Positions 32,084 through 40,037 of a stretch of DNA of 64,000 nucleotides are shown one piece after another; the first letter of the stretch is position 1; each line of letters opens with the position of its first letter. Under the pieces are notes generated by a model. That model saw nothing but the letters and a program-made list of their open reading frames with translations, ran no database searches and was not told where the DNA came from. Position numbers and translations under genes: made by a program. The DNA is taken from positions 1 to 64,000 of the forward strand of contig CAZVZX010000025.1 in NCBI GenBank assembly GCA_964631235.1. The letters run 5' to 3'. This DNA comes from JARKPK01 sp964631235. GTDB lineage: Bacteria > Planctomycetota > Planctomycetia > Pirellulales > Thermoguttaceae.

Positions 32084-33178
32084 ATGTCGGCATCGGGCAC
32101 GAAAACGCGATCTGCCGCCGGACGCTGCAAGTTGCAGCGTTCGGCGCACGAATGCGCCGATGCCGCCTCCGCAACTGGTGTTGCCAAGGGCGCCATTCGC
32201 GGCAAACCCCGTCGCGCGGCGTTCGGCATTCTGTTGCCGGCGGTGGTGGCGGCCTGCGTCGGATGTTCGGCGATTTCAGAGTCGGGCATCAAGCCGGTAT
32301 CGTATCGGTCTTCGCCGGCCGTCTGGAATGATCGGCCTTTTCTCAAGACCTTGGTTCCCTCGAATGATCGTGATTGGGCAACCGATCAAGCAGTGCTTCC
32401 CACGGCGGAGTTCAACGGCCGACAGGTGACGGTTCGCAATATTCGCAACATCCGCTACCGCACGATCGACGATTTCGACGTTCACTATTACGACCGCACT
32501 TTTGACCTCGATCGGATCACCTCGGTCGATTTCATCGTCGTGCCGTTCAACGACACGCCCGGCATCGCTCATACGATGCTCAGTTTCGGTTTCGACCACC
32601 GCGACTACATCGGTCTTTCCGTCGAGATCCGCAAGGAGCGCGGTGAGAAGTACAGCCCGATCAAAGGATTCTTCCGCCAGTACGAGTTGATGTACGTTCT
32701 GGCCGACGAGCGCGACCTGATCCTTAAGAACTGCCTGCAATGGCGGGCGAATGTGTATATCTATCGCACCAAAGCAGGGCCCGACCAGGCGCGGAAGCTG
32801 TTTGTCGATGTGCTCAATCGGGTGAATGAACTCGCCGCCGAGCCCGAGTTCTACGACACGCTAACGAACAACTGCACCACGAACATCCGCAACCACATCA
32901 ATCGGTGTTTTCCCGATCGGGTGCCGTATGACTATCGCGTGCTGCTTCCGGGATATTCGGCCGAGTTGGCGTACGATCTCGGGCTGCTCGATACCGAGCT
33001 GTCGTTCGCCGAGACGCAACGGCGCGCGCGAGTAAACTATGCCGCTTATCTCTATCGCGACGAACCGGACTTCTCCGTGAAAATCCGCCAGGTCGTCGAT
33101 CCGGAAGCCCTGGCGCCCGAGTCGGCGCCCGCCCCGGCGACGGGCGTTGCCACCGGCGGCAGAGTGATGCCGCGCTAA
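32084..33178 (+). CDS. DUF4105-family lipoprotein
   Basis: A 364-aa exported protein. The basic N-terminal region is followed by a hydrophobic stretch ending AVVAACVGC, with two possible lipidation Cys residues. The core shows DFIVVPFNDTPGIAHTMLSFGF, YVLADERD, YIYRT and the strongly conserved YDTLTNNCTTNI. This NNC[TA]T block is typical of DUF4105, a family I associate with papain-like or membrane-linked hydrolase folds. The Cys in NNC is a candidate nucleophile. No function is established. The start has GGGAA about 6 nt upstream. The C-terminal 25 aa are Ala/Pro-rich. Confidence 0.8.
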   Translation: MSASGTKTRSAAGRCKLQRSAHECADAASATGVAKGAIRGKPRRAAFGILLPAVVAACVGCSAISESGIKPVSYRSSPAVWNDRPFLKTLVPSNDRDWATDQAVLPTAEFNGRQVTVRNIRNIRYRTIDDFDVHYYDRTFDLDRITSVDFIVVPFNDTPGIAHTMLSFGFDHRDYIGLSVEIRKERGEKYSPIKGFFRQYELMYVLADERDLILKNCLQWRANVYIYRTKAGPDQARKLFVDVLNRVNELAAEPEFYDTLTNNCTTNIRNHINRCFPDRVPYDYRVLLPGYSAELAYDLGLLDTELSFAETQRRARVNYAAYLYRDEPDFSVKIRQVVDPEALAPESAPAPATGVATGGRVMPR

Positions 33179-33514
33179 GCAGCCCGTTGAACAATGCCAT
33201 TTCCGCGGATTCGGCCCTCGAATTCTGCGGCAATTGCACTCGGCCGCGAAGCCGATAGCGACTTCTTCAACGGGCCCCAAAGCACCCCGGGCCGCCAATC
33301 GCTATCCGGGTATCATGCCGCGCGCTGAGCATTATGCTATCATGGTCGGATCGCGGTTCCGCCGGTGGTCAATCAATCAGCCTTCCGTCGGCGGCAAGCG
33401 GCGATCGCCGGCGCGATTGATCGTGCGATGTCAATCGCAAGCGCAACGGCACTGTTCACCGCGCTCGATCTCGATTGGCGATCAGACCGGCAATTGCAAA
33501 GGGATTTCGGCGAG
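33179..33514. other. Intergenic, no gene seen
   Basis: A less GC-rich spot with ATTATGCTATCATGG near 33331 may be a promoter, but no -35 fits. An upstream extension of the methyltransferase frame to 33365 has no family sequence. Confidence 0.4.
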
Positions 33515-34405
33515 ATGACTAAGGAACTGGATCGCGTTTACAACGAAGACTGCCTGTTGGGATTGGCGCAGATCGACAGCGGCTCTGTGGATTTGGCCTT
33601 TGCCGATCCGCCGTTCAATATCGGTTACCGGTACGACGTTTACGACGACCGTCGCCGCGACGACGATTACCTTGCTTGGTGCAAGCAGTGGATCGCCGAG
33701 GTGATTCGCGTGCTGAAGGCCGACGGGGCATTCTGGCTGGCCATCGGCGATGAATATGCCGCCGAGTTGAAGGTGCTGATGCAGCGCGAGTTGGGGCTGC
33801 ACTGCCGGGGATGGATCGTGTGGTACTACACCTTCGGCGTGCATTGCGACACGAAGTTCACCCGTTCCCATGCGCATCTATTCTGGATGACCAAAGACCC
33901 GAAGCAGTTCACCTTCAATGACGAAGCGATCCGCGTGCCCTCGGCGCGGCAATTGGTGTACAACGATCGTCGCGCGAATCCGAAAGGGCGAGTGCCCGAC
34001 GACACCTGGATTTTGCGTCCGCAAGACCTGCCCGGGGGCTTCACCGCCGATCAAGATACGTGGTACTTTCCGCGGGTGTGCGGCACGTTCAAAGAGCGGC
34101 AAGGTTGGCACGGCTGCCAGATGCCGGAACAGCTTCTCGGGCGGATCATCCGCGCCACGAGCAACGAGGGCGAGATCGTACTCGATCCGATGGCGGGCAG
34201 CGGCACGACGTTGGCGGTGGCCAAGAAGCTCGGCCGGCGGTTCATCGGGTTCGAGCTTTCGCCGGAGTACGCCGCGCAAATCGAGGCCCGGCTCGCCGCC
34301 TGTCAACCCGGCGACGCTCTGGTGGGTTCGCCCGAGCCGACCGTCAGTGCGCCGCCGACCAACGCAGTGCGCGGCCCGACGCGCCGCCGCTTTGTGAAAC
34401 GATGA
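33515..34405 (+). CDS. DNA methyltransferase, beta class, orphan
   Basis: A 296-aa site-specific DNA methyltransferase that transfers a methyl group from S-adenosylmethionine to an exocyclic amino group. The catalytic motif IV DPPFN (D31-N35) comes first and the SAM-binding motif I DPMAGSGTT (224-232) is C-terminal. This IV-to-I order defines the beta class (CcrM/HinfI-like, N6-adenine or N4-cytosine). The target domain lies in between (about 60-200). No restriction endonuclease gene is adjacent, so it is probably a solitary regulator or an epigenetic marker. AAAGGG lies about 10 nt before the ATG. The recognition sequence cannot be read from the gene. Confidence 0.88.
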   Translation: MTKELDRVYNEDCLLGLAQIDSGSVDLAFADPPFNIGYRYDVYDDRRRDDDYLAWCKQWIAEVIRVLKADGAFWLAIGDEYAAELKVLMQRELGLHCRGWIVWYYTFGVHCDTKFTRSHAHLFWMTKDPKQFTFNDEAIRVPSARQLVYNDRRANPKGRVPDDTWILRPQDLPGGFTADQDTWYFPRVCGTFKERQGWHGCQMPEQLLGRIIRATSNEGEIVLDPMAGSGTTLAVAKKLGRRFIGFELSPEYAAQIEARLAACQPGDALVGSPEPTVSAPPTNAVRGPTRRRFVKR

Positions 34406-34418
34406 GCGACAACGTCCG

Positions 34419-34516
34419 TTCCAAATAAAACCGCAAAGAACCGAAAGCAGCTCAAACGGGAACTGTACGCAATCGGCCGCTTCGCTTCGCCCGCGGCCGC
34501 TTTCGCAATTAGGTGG
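34419..34516 (-). repeat. Dispersed intergenic repeat, copy C
   Basis: Minus-strand copy. Read on its own strand it starts CCACCTAATTGCGAAAGCGG and ends TTTGCGGTTTTATTTGGAA. It lies between the methyltransferase and the isomerase. Confidence 0.85.
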
Positions 34517-34594
34517 AAGTATTTTGAGACGGCGGAACCAAAGGGTTCTTCCACGTTGGTTGCGGCCGCAGGTCGTGTTGGGGGGAAAGAGATC

Positions 34595-35425
34595 ATGCGA
34601 TTTGCCATTTGCAACGAAACGTTTCAAGATCGTTCCGTAGAGGCGGGGTTCGACTTCGCTGCCGAGTGCGGGTATGAAGGAATAGAAATCGCCCCGTTCA
34701 CCATCAGCCCGTATGCGCACGACATCTCGTCGGCCCGTCGAACCGAGGTCCGCCGGGCGGCCGAGCGGGCCGGGCTCGAGGTGGTCGGCCTGCACTGGCT
34801 GCTGGCGAAGACCGAGGGCTTCCATCTGACCAGTCCCGACGCCGCGGTTCGCGCGACAACGGCACAGTACCTCGGCGCGCTGGTCGATCTTTGTGCCGAT
34901 TTGGGCGGGCGGGTGATGGTGCTCGGTTCGCCGCAACAACGCAACATTCCATCGGGCGTGTCAGAAAACCAAGCGGCCGACTACGCGGTCGAGGTGCTTT
35001 CGTCGCTTGCGCCGCGGCTGGAAAAAGCGGGGGTAACACTCGCCCTTGAACCGCTGGCGCCGGCGGAAACGAACTTTCTGACCACAGCCGCCGAGACGAT
35101 GGTGCTGATCGATCGCATCGGACATCCGAACGTGCGCCTGCATCTCGATTGCAAGGCGATGGCGGCCGAGGCGGAACCTATTCCCCAATTGATTCGCCGG
35201 CATCATACCGCGATGGCCCATTTTCATGCCAACGATCCGAACCGGCAGGGCCCGGGCTTCGGCCGGCTCGACTTCGTGCCGATCTTCGCCGCACTGAGCG
35301 AAGTCGGATATCGCGGCTGGGTCTCCGTCGAGGTATTCGACTACACGCCCGGCGTGGAGGCCCTGGCGCGCAACAGCATCGACTACATGAAGCGCTGCTT
35401 CGGACGATTGGCCGAGGGCAATTGA
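34595..35425 (+). CDS. Sugar phosphate isomerase/epimerase family protein
   Basis: A 276-aa cytoplasmic TIM-barrel enzyme of the AP_endonuc_2/xylose-isomerase-like family. Strand-end motifs are visible: GYEGIEIAPF, EVVGLHWLL, GGRVMVLGSP, LALEPLAP, RLHLDCKAM, HFHANDPN and GWVSVEVFDY. The Glu, Asp and His residues at these ends match the metal site of the family. Unlike the isomerase at 17.5 kb it has no export signal. Substrate is unknown; inositol, erythrulose or ketose steps are all possible. The start has a strong GGGGGAAAGAG purine run just upstream. Confidence 0.86.
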   Translation: MRFAICNETFQDRSVEAGFDFAAECGYEGIEIAPFTISPYAHDISSARRTEVRRAAERAGLEVVGLHWLLAKTEGFHLTSPDAAVRATTAQYLGALVDLCADLGGRVMVLGSPQQRNIPSGVSENQAADYAVEVLSSLAPRLEKAGVTLALEPLAPAETNFLTTAAETMVLIDRIGHPNVRLHLDCKAMAAEAEPIPQLIRRHHTAMAHFHANDPNRQGPGFGRLDFVPIFAALSEVGYRGWVSVEVFDYTPGVEALARNSIDYMKRCFGRLAEGN

Positions 35426-35460
35426 TCGAATGATCGGGGGCGATTGCCGGGCGATGCGCG

Positions 35461-36261
35461 TCAATCAAGCCCATTGAGCCAGTCGCCGAGAACCGAATTG
35501 AACCCGGCCGGATTCTCGATCGGCGTCAGGTGTCCGGCATCGGGGATGACGGCAAACCGGCTGTTCGGCACGGCGGCGGCCATCGCCCGCATCTCTTCGG
35601 GCGGCGAGGTAACATCGTCGGCGCCGACGACGAAGAGTGTCGGGCAACGGATCGCAGGCAGCAACTCCGTCGAATCGCGGCGCTCGCCCATGGCCAACGC
35701 TGCCGCGGCGATCGTTTCCGGCGGGCAGCGGCGAACCATCTCTTTCCAGCGATCGACGGCGCCCGGGCGTTCGGCCGACGTCCGCGGCGAGAACATCCGC
35801 GGCTGCATCGCTTCGATGACGAACTCCGGCCCCTGCTCGATGACCCGCGAAGCCATGGTTCTTCGCGCGGCCTTCGTCTCGGGCGTATCGGCGGCGGCGC
35901 GGGTGTCGCACAGCACCAGCCCCCGCAGGCGGTCGGCGTACTTTCGCACAAACTCGAAGGCGATGTACCCGCCCATCGATAACCCGCAGAATACGACCGG
36001 TTCGCTGATCCGCAGAGCGTCGAGCAGATGGACCAAGTCGTCGGCGAACTGCTCGATCGACAAATTCGCGGTGCGCGCCGAGCGGCTCGCGCCGAACCCG
36101 CGGAGGTCGGGCGCAATCAGTCGCCCGAGATCGGCCAGCCCGGTAAGCTGCTCGTCCCAAAGCGAGTGATCCAAGGGGAATCCGTGAACCAGCAACACGG
36201 GCCGGCCTTGGCCTTTGTCGATGTAGTGGAACTGTTCGTCGGCGATTGAAAGCGTCGGCAT
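35461..36261 (-). CDS. Alpha/beta hydrolase
   Basis: A 266-aa cytoplasmic hydrolase. The oxyanion region VLLVHGFPLDHSLW, the nucleophile elbow GLSMGG, the acid loop VVGADDVTSPPE and the base PDAGHLTPIENP form a complete Ser-Asp-His triad. The lid region is short. It resembles 3-oxoadipate enol-lactonase or BioH-type esterases, but substrate cannot be assigned. GGGGAG stands 3 nt before the ATG. It follows the TPR lipoprotein gene by 71 nt on the same strand, and the two may share a transcript. Confidence 0.88.
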   Translation of the reverse strand: MPTLSIADEQFHYIDKGQGRPVLLVHGFPLDHSLWDEQLTGLADLGRLIAPDLRGFGASRSARTANLSIEQFADDLVHLLDALRISEPVVFCGLSMGGYIAFEFVRKYADRLRGLVLCDTRAAADTPETKAARRTMASRVIEQGPEFVIEAMQPRMFSPRTSAERPGAVDRWKEMVRRCPPETIAAAALAMGERRDSTELLPAIRCPTLFVVGADDVTSPPEEMRAMAAAVPNSRFAVIPDAGHLTPIENPAGFNSVLGDWLNGLD

Positions 36262-36332
36262 ATTCTCCCCTCGCAGAAATCGCGTGCAATAGCGCAGTCA
36301 GTGCGCTGATCGACTACAACACTGCGGCCGAG

Positions 36333-38243
36333 TCAAGATCCGGCCGCGGCGGCCTTCTTCCGCCGCCATTGCTCTTTGAACTTCTCGAGCTGGCGCGTAA
36401 TCAATCCGTTGTGCGGCTCGATCTCGGCGGCGCGCGACTGATGGTGGACGGCCTTTTCGTAATCGCCCATCGCCGCGTACACGTGGGCCAAGGTATCGAG
36501 ATATCCGGCATTGTTCGGGCTAAGCTCCAAGGAGCGGAGCGAATGTTTCAGTGCAACGCCGAGCACGGCGCGATCGTCGGCGGTGTTGCCCACCAACCAA
36601 GCATACTGATTCATGTGCATCGGGTTATCAGGCTCGTTGGCGATGTCTTGCAGCAGCTCGTCGGCAATGCGTTTGATTTTCGCCGCCACGCTCTCCCGCT
36701 GTTCCGGAGACAAGCCATCGAAGCGGTGGGCCATGATCAACAGATCAATGTCAGGCTCGTCGGCGGCAAGGCCTTGCAGCAGGTGGTCCTTTTGCTGGTC
36801 GCGACGGCCCTGACGCTCGGCGTCGCACGCGAAGAAGAAGTGCATCCGCGAGGCGATCTCGGCCGTCGATCGATCGGCCAGAACAGCCTGGGGCCGATCG
36901 CCGCCCGCAGCGGCCAGCACCTCTTGAAGCACTTTGGCGGCCGCGTCGTCGCGCTGTTGGTCGTGCAGCATCTCCGCCAGTGAAAACCTCGCGTTCGCCG
37001 CCAACGGGTGATTGCCCGGCATTTGCCCAATCACGTGGCGATATTCCGCTTCGGCCCACTGGAATATCCCCATTTGCTTCAACGCAATCGCCGTGCGCAG
37101 GTGTTCCAACAGCGGTTGCAACTCACGTCCGGGAGCAGCGGCCAGCGCCGCAGCGGCCAATTGTTCGGCCCGTGCCCCGTCGCCCATTTGCTTGACGGCG
37201 TACGCGCGGGCGTAGGCCAGAATAGGCTGATCTTGAAAGGGAGCGGGATTGCGCTGGGCCAACTCTTCGATCAGCTTCCACGCCTTCTGGGCAATCAGCC
37301 AGCGGGTCAGTTCGAGAAGCGTCTCCGGCTCGGCAATGTGCAACTCGATCATTCGAGCCGCCACGGCCATCGCTTCGTCCGGTTTTTGAAGCTGTTTGAG
37401 CCAGTGGAATTGAATCTTCAGCAATCCGCCGACAATCTCGGCGGAGCTGTCATTCGACCCTTCCTGTTGCAGGCGGAATTCGGTCTCGACGTGTTTGATC
37501 CATTGCGAAAGCGCGGCAGACGAATCGCTCGTCCAAGTGAGCCACGTTTGCACCCACTGGGCCGGCGGCCGCGAGCTGCGCTGCAACAGATCGCTTAGCC
37601 CGCGCACTGTCGCGCCCCGCGGCGGCGATGTCGGGTTGTCGGCAATCAGCGCAATGGCCGCCACTTTGGCCAGCAAAGGCGAACGTTCGTAGAGAATCAA
37701 TCGGCCGATCGCGTCGGCGCCCTTCGCGTCGGGCAATCGGGCCAGCTTCTCGATCCGCTCGCGGCGTTGGGCCGGCGAGAGGCTGTCGTAGTCAGCCAGC
37801 AGCCGGCGGACTTCCTCCGGGTCGCCCTTGCGCGTCAGATCAACCCGCAAGAGGCGCAACAAATAGCGCGCCCGAGCCGCGATCTCCAGGTCTTCGTGCG
37901 ACGCGGCTGCCTGCAACGCGTCGAAAGCATCGTACCCGATCTTCTCCAATTGCTGCTGGGCGCGTTCACGGACGAAGAAGTCGGAGTGGCCCAATTCGGC
38001 GATCAGCCGGGCAATCTTGGCCGGGTCGGCGGGGGTCGCCTCGGCCGACGACTCGGAACCGGCGTGCCGATCCGGCGCGGCCCGCGGAGGCGGTTCGCCG
38101 GCCGGCGTCGCACCGGGCGCAGCGCATGCCACGAGCAAGCCGAGGACTGCGGCCGATGTCCACAGTCCGCGACGAAATATCCGGCGGCAATCGATCTCTG
38201 TTGCAAGCAACGGCAGCGGGTTGATCCTGCGATGCGATTCCAT
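36333..38243 (-). CDS. HEAT/TPR-repeat lipoprotein
   Basis: A 636-aa exported scaffold protein. A long basic N-terminus leads to a hydrophobic stretch ending LGLLVAC, a good lipobox, so membrane attachment is likely. Helical HEAT-like repeats occupy about 75-220 (SDFFVRERAQQQLEKIGYDAFDAL). TPR-like repeats follow at about 290-620, and the last ones are clear (YLDTLAHVYAAMGDYEKAVHHQSRAAEIEP). No catalytic motif is seen. It probably assembles other envelope proteins. Upstream on the same strand lies the 3-hydroxyacyl-CoA dehydrogenase gene. Confidence 0.82.
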   Translation of the reverse strand: MESHRRINPLPLLATEIDCRRIFRRGLWTSAAVLGLLVACAAPGATPAGEPPPRAAPDRHAGSESSAEATPADPAKIARLIAELGHSDFFVRERAQQQLEKIGYDAFDALQAAASHEDLEIAARARYLLRLLRVDLTRKGDPEEVRRLLADYDSLSPAQRRERIEKLARLPDAKGADAIGRLILYERSPLLAKVAAIALIADNPTSPPRGATVRGLSDLLQRSSRPPAQWVQTWLTWTSDSSAALSQWIKHVETEFRLQQEGSNDSSAEIVGGLLKIQFHWLKQLQKPDEAMAVAARMIELHIAEPETLLELTRWLIAQKAWKLIEELAQRNPAPFQDQPILAYARAYAVKQMGDGARAEQLAAAALAAAPGRELQPLLEHLRTAIALKQMGIFQWAEAEYRHVIGQMPGNHPLAANARFSLAEMLHDQQRDDAAAKVLQEVLAAAGGDRPQAVLADRSTAEIASRMHFFFACDAERQGRRDQQKDHLLQGLAADEPDIDLLIMAHRFDGLSPEQRESVAAKIKRIADELLQDIANEPDNPMHMNQYAWLVGNTADDRAVLGVALKHSLRSLELSPNNAGYLDTLAHVYAAMGDYEKAVHHQSRAAEIEPHNGLITRQLEKFKEQWRRKKAAAAGS

Positions 38244-38384
38244 GCGATTGTCTCGTCAGCATTTCCGACGTTCGCGCGCCGGATTCTTGAATCGTCGCCG
38301 GCGCGTCTCGGGCGGCCGATGTTGCGCAGGCAGTGCCGCCCGATGCGCGCTCTATTCGTTGGACAGGGCCGCCTACGGCAACGC

Positions 38385-39698
38385 CTATAGTAAACCGTAG
38401 AAACGGCCGCCGCTTCGGGCAAGGCGGTTGAGCAACGGCGGCGGCTCCAGCCGAGCGACAAATCGCGGCAGCGGGCGAAGCATCTCGCTGATCCGCGCCG
38501 CGCCGAGGTTGTCGCCCCACCAAAGCAGCCCGCCCTTGGTCGGCGGAAAGCCCAGCCCGTAGAGCATCGCCAAGTCGATGTCGCGCGGGTCGGAAACACG
38601 GTGTTCCTCGATCATTCGCGCCGCTTCGACCAGCATCGGCAAAATCAGCGACATCGTCAGTGTATGGTCGTTAAGGCGCTCTTGACCATCGACCGCGGCC
38701 GAGATCAACTCGCTTGCCTCGCGACTGATCGTCGGTTGCACGGCCGAATCAGCCGGGTAGTCGTAGAACCCCGCGCCGGCGGCACGTCCCGTCCGGCTGT
38801 GCCTCACCATTTCGACCAACAGGCGATAGACGGGTTCGTCGGCACCGAGCATCGGCGAAATCTGGCCGCCGTATTGCAGCAGGCGATCGAGGCCGATCTC
38901 GTCGATCAGTCGCAGCGGGCCCATCGCCATCCCGAATTGCAACGCCGCCTCTTCAACGGCCGACGGCGATGCGCCGACCGAGAGCAGGTCGGCCCCCGCA
39001 CACAGATACGGCAACATGAGCCGCGTGACCAAGAACCCCGGCCCGTCGGAGACGATCACCGGCATCCGCTGCAACGCGGCCGCATGCTGAACCGCCACGG
39101 AAAGCGTGCGGTCGCTGGTTTTCGGGCCGCGGACAATCTCGACCAACGGACGTTGCCGCAGCGGTTGGCAAAAGCGCATCCCGCAAAAACGCGACGGCTC
39201 GCGCAAACCAGCCGCCAAACGACCCACCGAAATTGTTCCCGTATTGGTCATCAATACGGTCTCGGGCGCCAGTTGCGGCTCGATCTCGGCGTATAGCTTT
39301 TGCTTCGCGGCGGTCGATTCGACGATCGATTCGATCACCAGATCGCAACGAAGCACCGGGCCGAGCGAAATGCTCGTCATCAACAAATGATCGACGCGCT
39401 CTTGCGCCGACTCTTGAGGCAACTCGCGCGACAATTCGTCGGCCACCCGCTCGCCCAACCGACAAAGCACCCGGCGATCGCTGTCGGTAACGGTCGTCGG
39501 AACGCCGTGCTGCACCTCGATCGCCGCCAAGTAGGCGCCCATCGATCCCGCGCCGACGATTCCCGCGGTGCGGGCCGCCGGCGCTCGCTCCGTCCATCGC
39601 GCGACCATTTCGCGGTGGTACTCGAGCAGCCGCTCCACGTTTTCCAGCGCGCGGCGCTGCAACGATTCCGGCGACCGACGTTCGACGAAATGACTCAC
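38385..39698 (-). CDS. 3-hydroxyacyl-CoA dehydrogenase
   Basis: A 437-aa NAD-dependent enzyme that oxidises 3-hydroxyacyl-CoA in beta-oxidation. The Rossmann motif is GIVGAGSMGAYLA. Then come DLVIESIVES, LMTNTGTISV, PSRFCGMRFCQPLR and VIVSDGPGFLVTRLMLPYL, and two C-terminal helical 3HCD domains (GPLRLIDEIGLDR; YGLGFPPTKGGLLWWGD). It resembles the dehydrogenase half of FadB-type proteins without the enoyl-CoA hydratase half. In LMTNTGTISV and GMRFCQPL, Asn and Cys replace residues usually Ser and His (NTSS, GxHFFxP), so activity needs checking. The GTG start at 39698 gives SHFVERRSPESL; an ATG at 39776 adds odd Arg-rich sequence. Confidence 0.83.
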   Translation of the reverse strand: MSHFVERRSPESLQRRALENVERLLEYHREMVARWTERAPAARTAGIVGAGSMGAYLAAIEVQHGVPTTVTDSDRRVLCRLGERVADELSRELPQESAQERVDHLLMTSISLGPVLRCDLVIESIVESTAAKQKLYAEIEPQLAPETVLMTNTGTISVGRLAAGLREPSRFCGMRFCQPLRQRPLVEIVRGPKTSDRTLSVAVQHAAALQRMPVIVSDGPGFLVTRLMLPYLCAGADLLSVGASPSAVEEAALQFGMAMGPLRLIDEIGLDRLLQYGGQISPMLGADEPVYRLLVEMVRHSRTGRAAGAGFYDYPADSAVQPTISREASELISAAVDGQERLNDHTLTMSLILPMLVEAARMIEEHRVSDPRDIDLAMLYGLGFPPTKGGLLWWGDNLGAARISEMLRPLPRFVARLEPPPLLNRLARSGGRFYGLL

Positions 39699-40037
39699 CA
39701 GAACAGCCCTATCCGGAAAAACGACCGCACCGCGTCGAGCCGTCGCCCATCGGCACCCGACCCGCGCGCCGAGCACCGCACACCGAGCCCCGAGGCACAG
39801 CCCGGCCCGGGGAATCGACGCAGCCCGGCCTCGACCGAAAAACGCATTCGGCGACGGTTCGATGCCCGCCCAGCCCCGACCGAGGCGAAGTGCGGCCGCG
39901 GTCTCAGCCCGAGATTATACCACGTTCTCCGATGGCCGTCGCCGACGTTGGGAAGAAACTGGGCCGAAGGTACGGCAACGGCGGAGCCCATATCGCCCGG
40001 CAGCGGTGTTTCTGCGGCAACGACCTCTGCTCGCGGA
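39699..40037. other. Intergenic, no gene seen
   Basis: Between two minus-strand genes; I find no small gene, repeat or convincing promoter. Confidence 0.4.
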
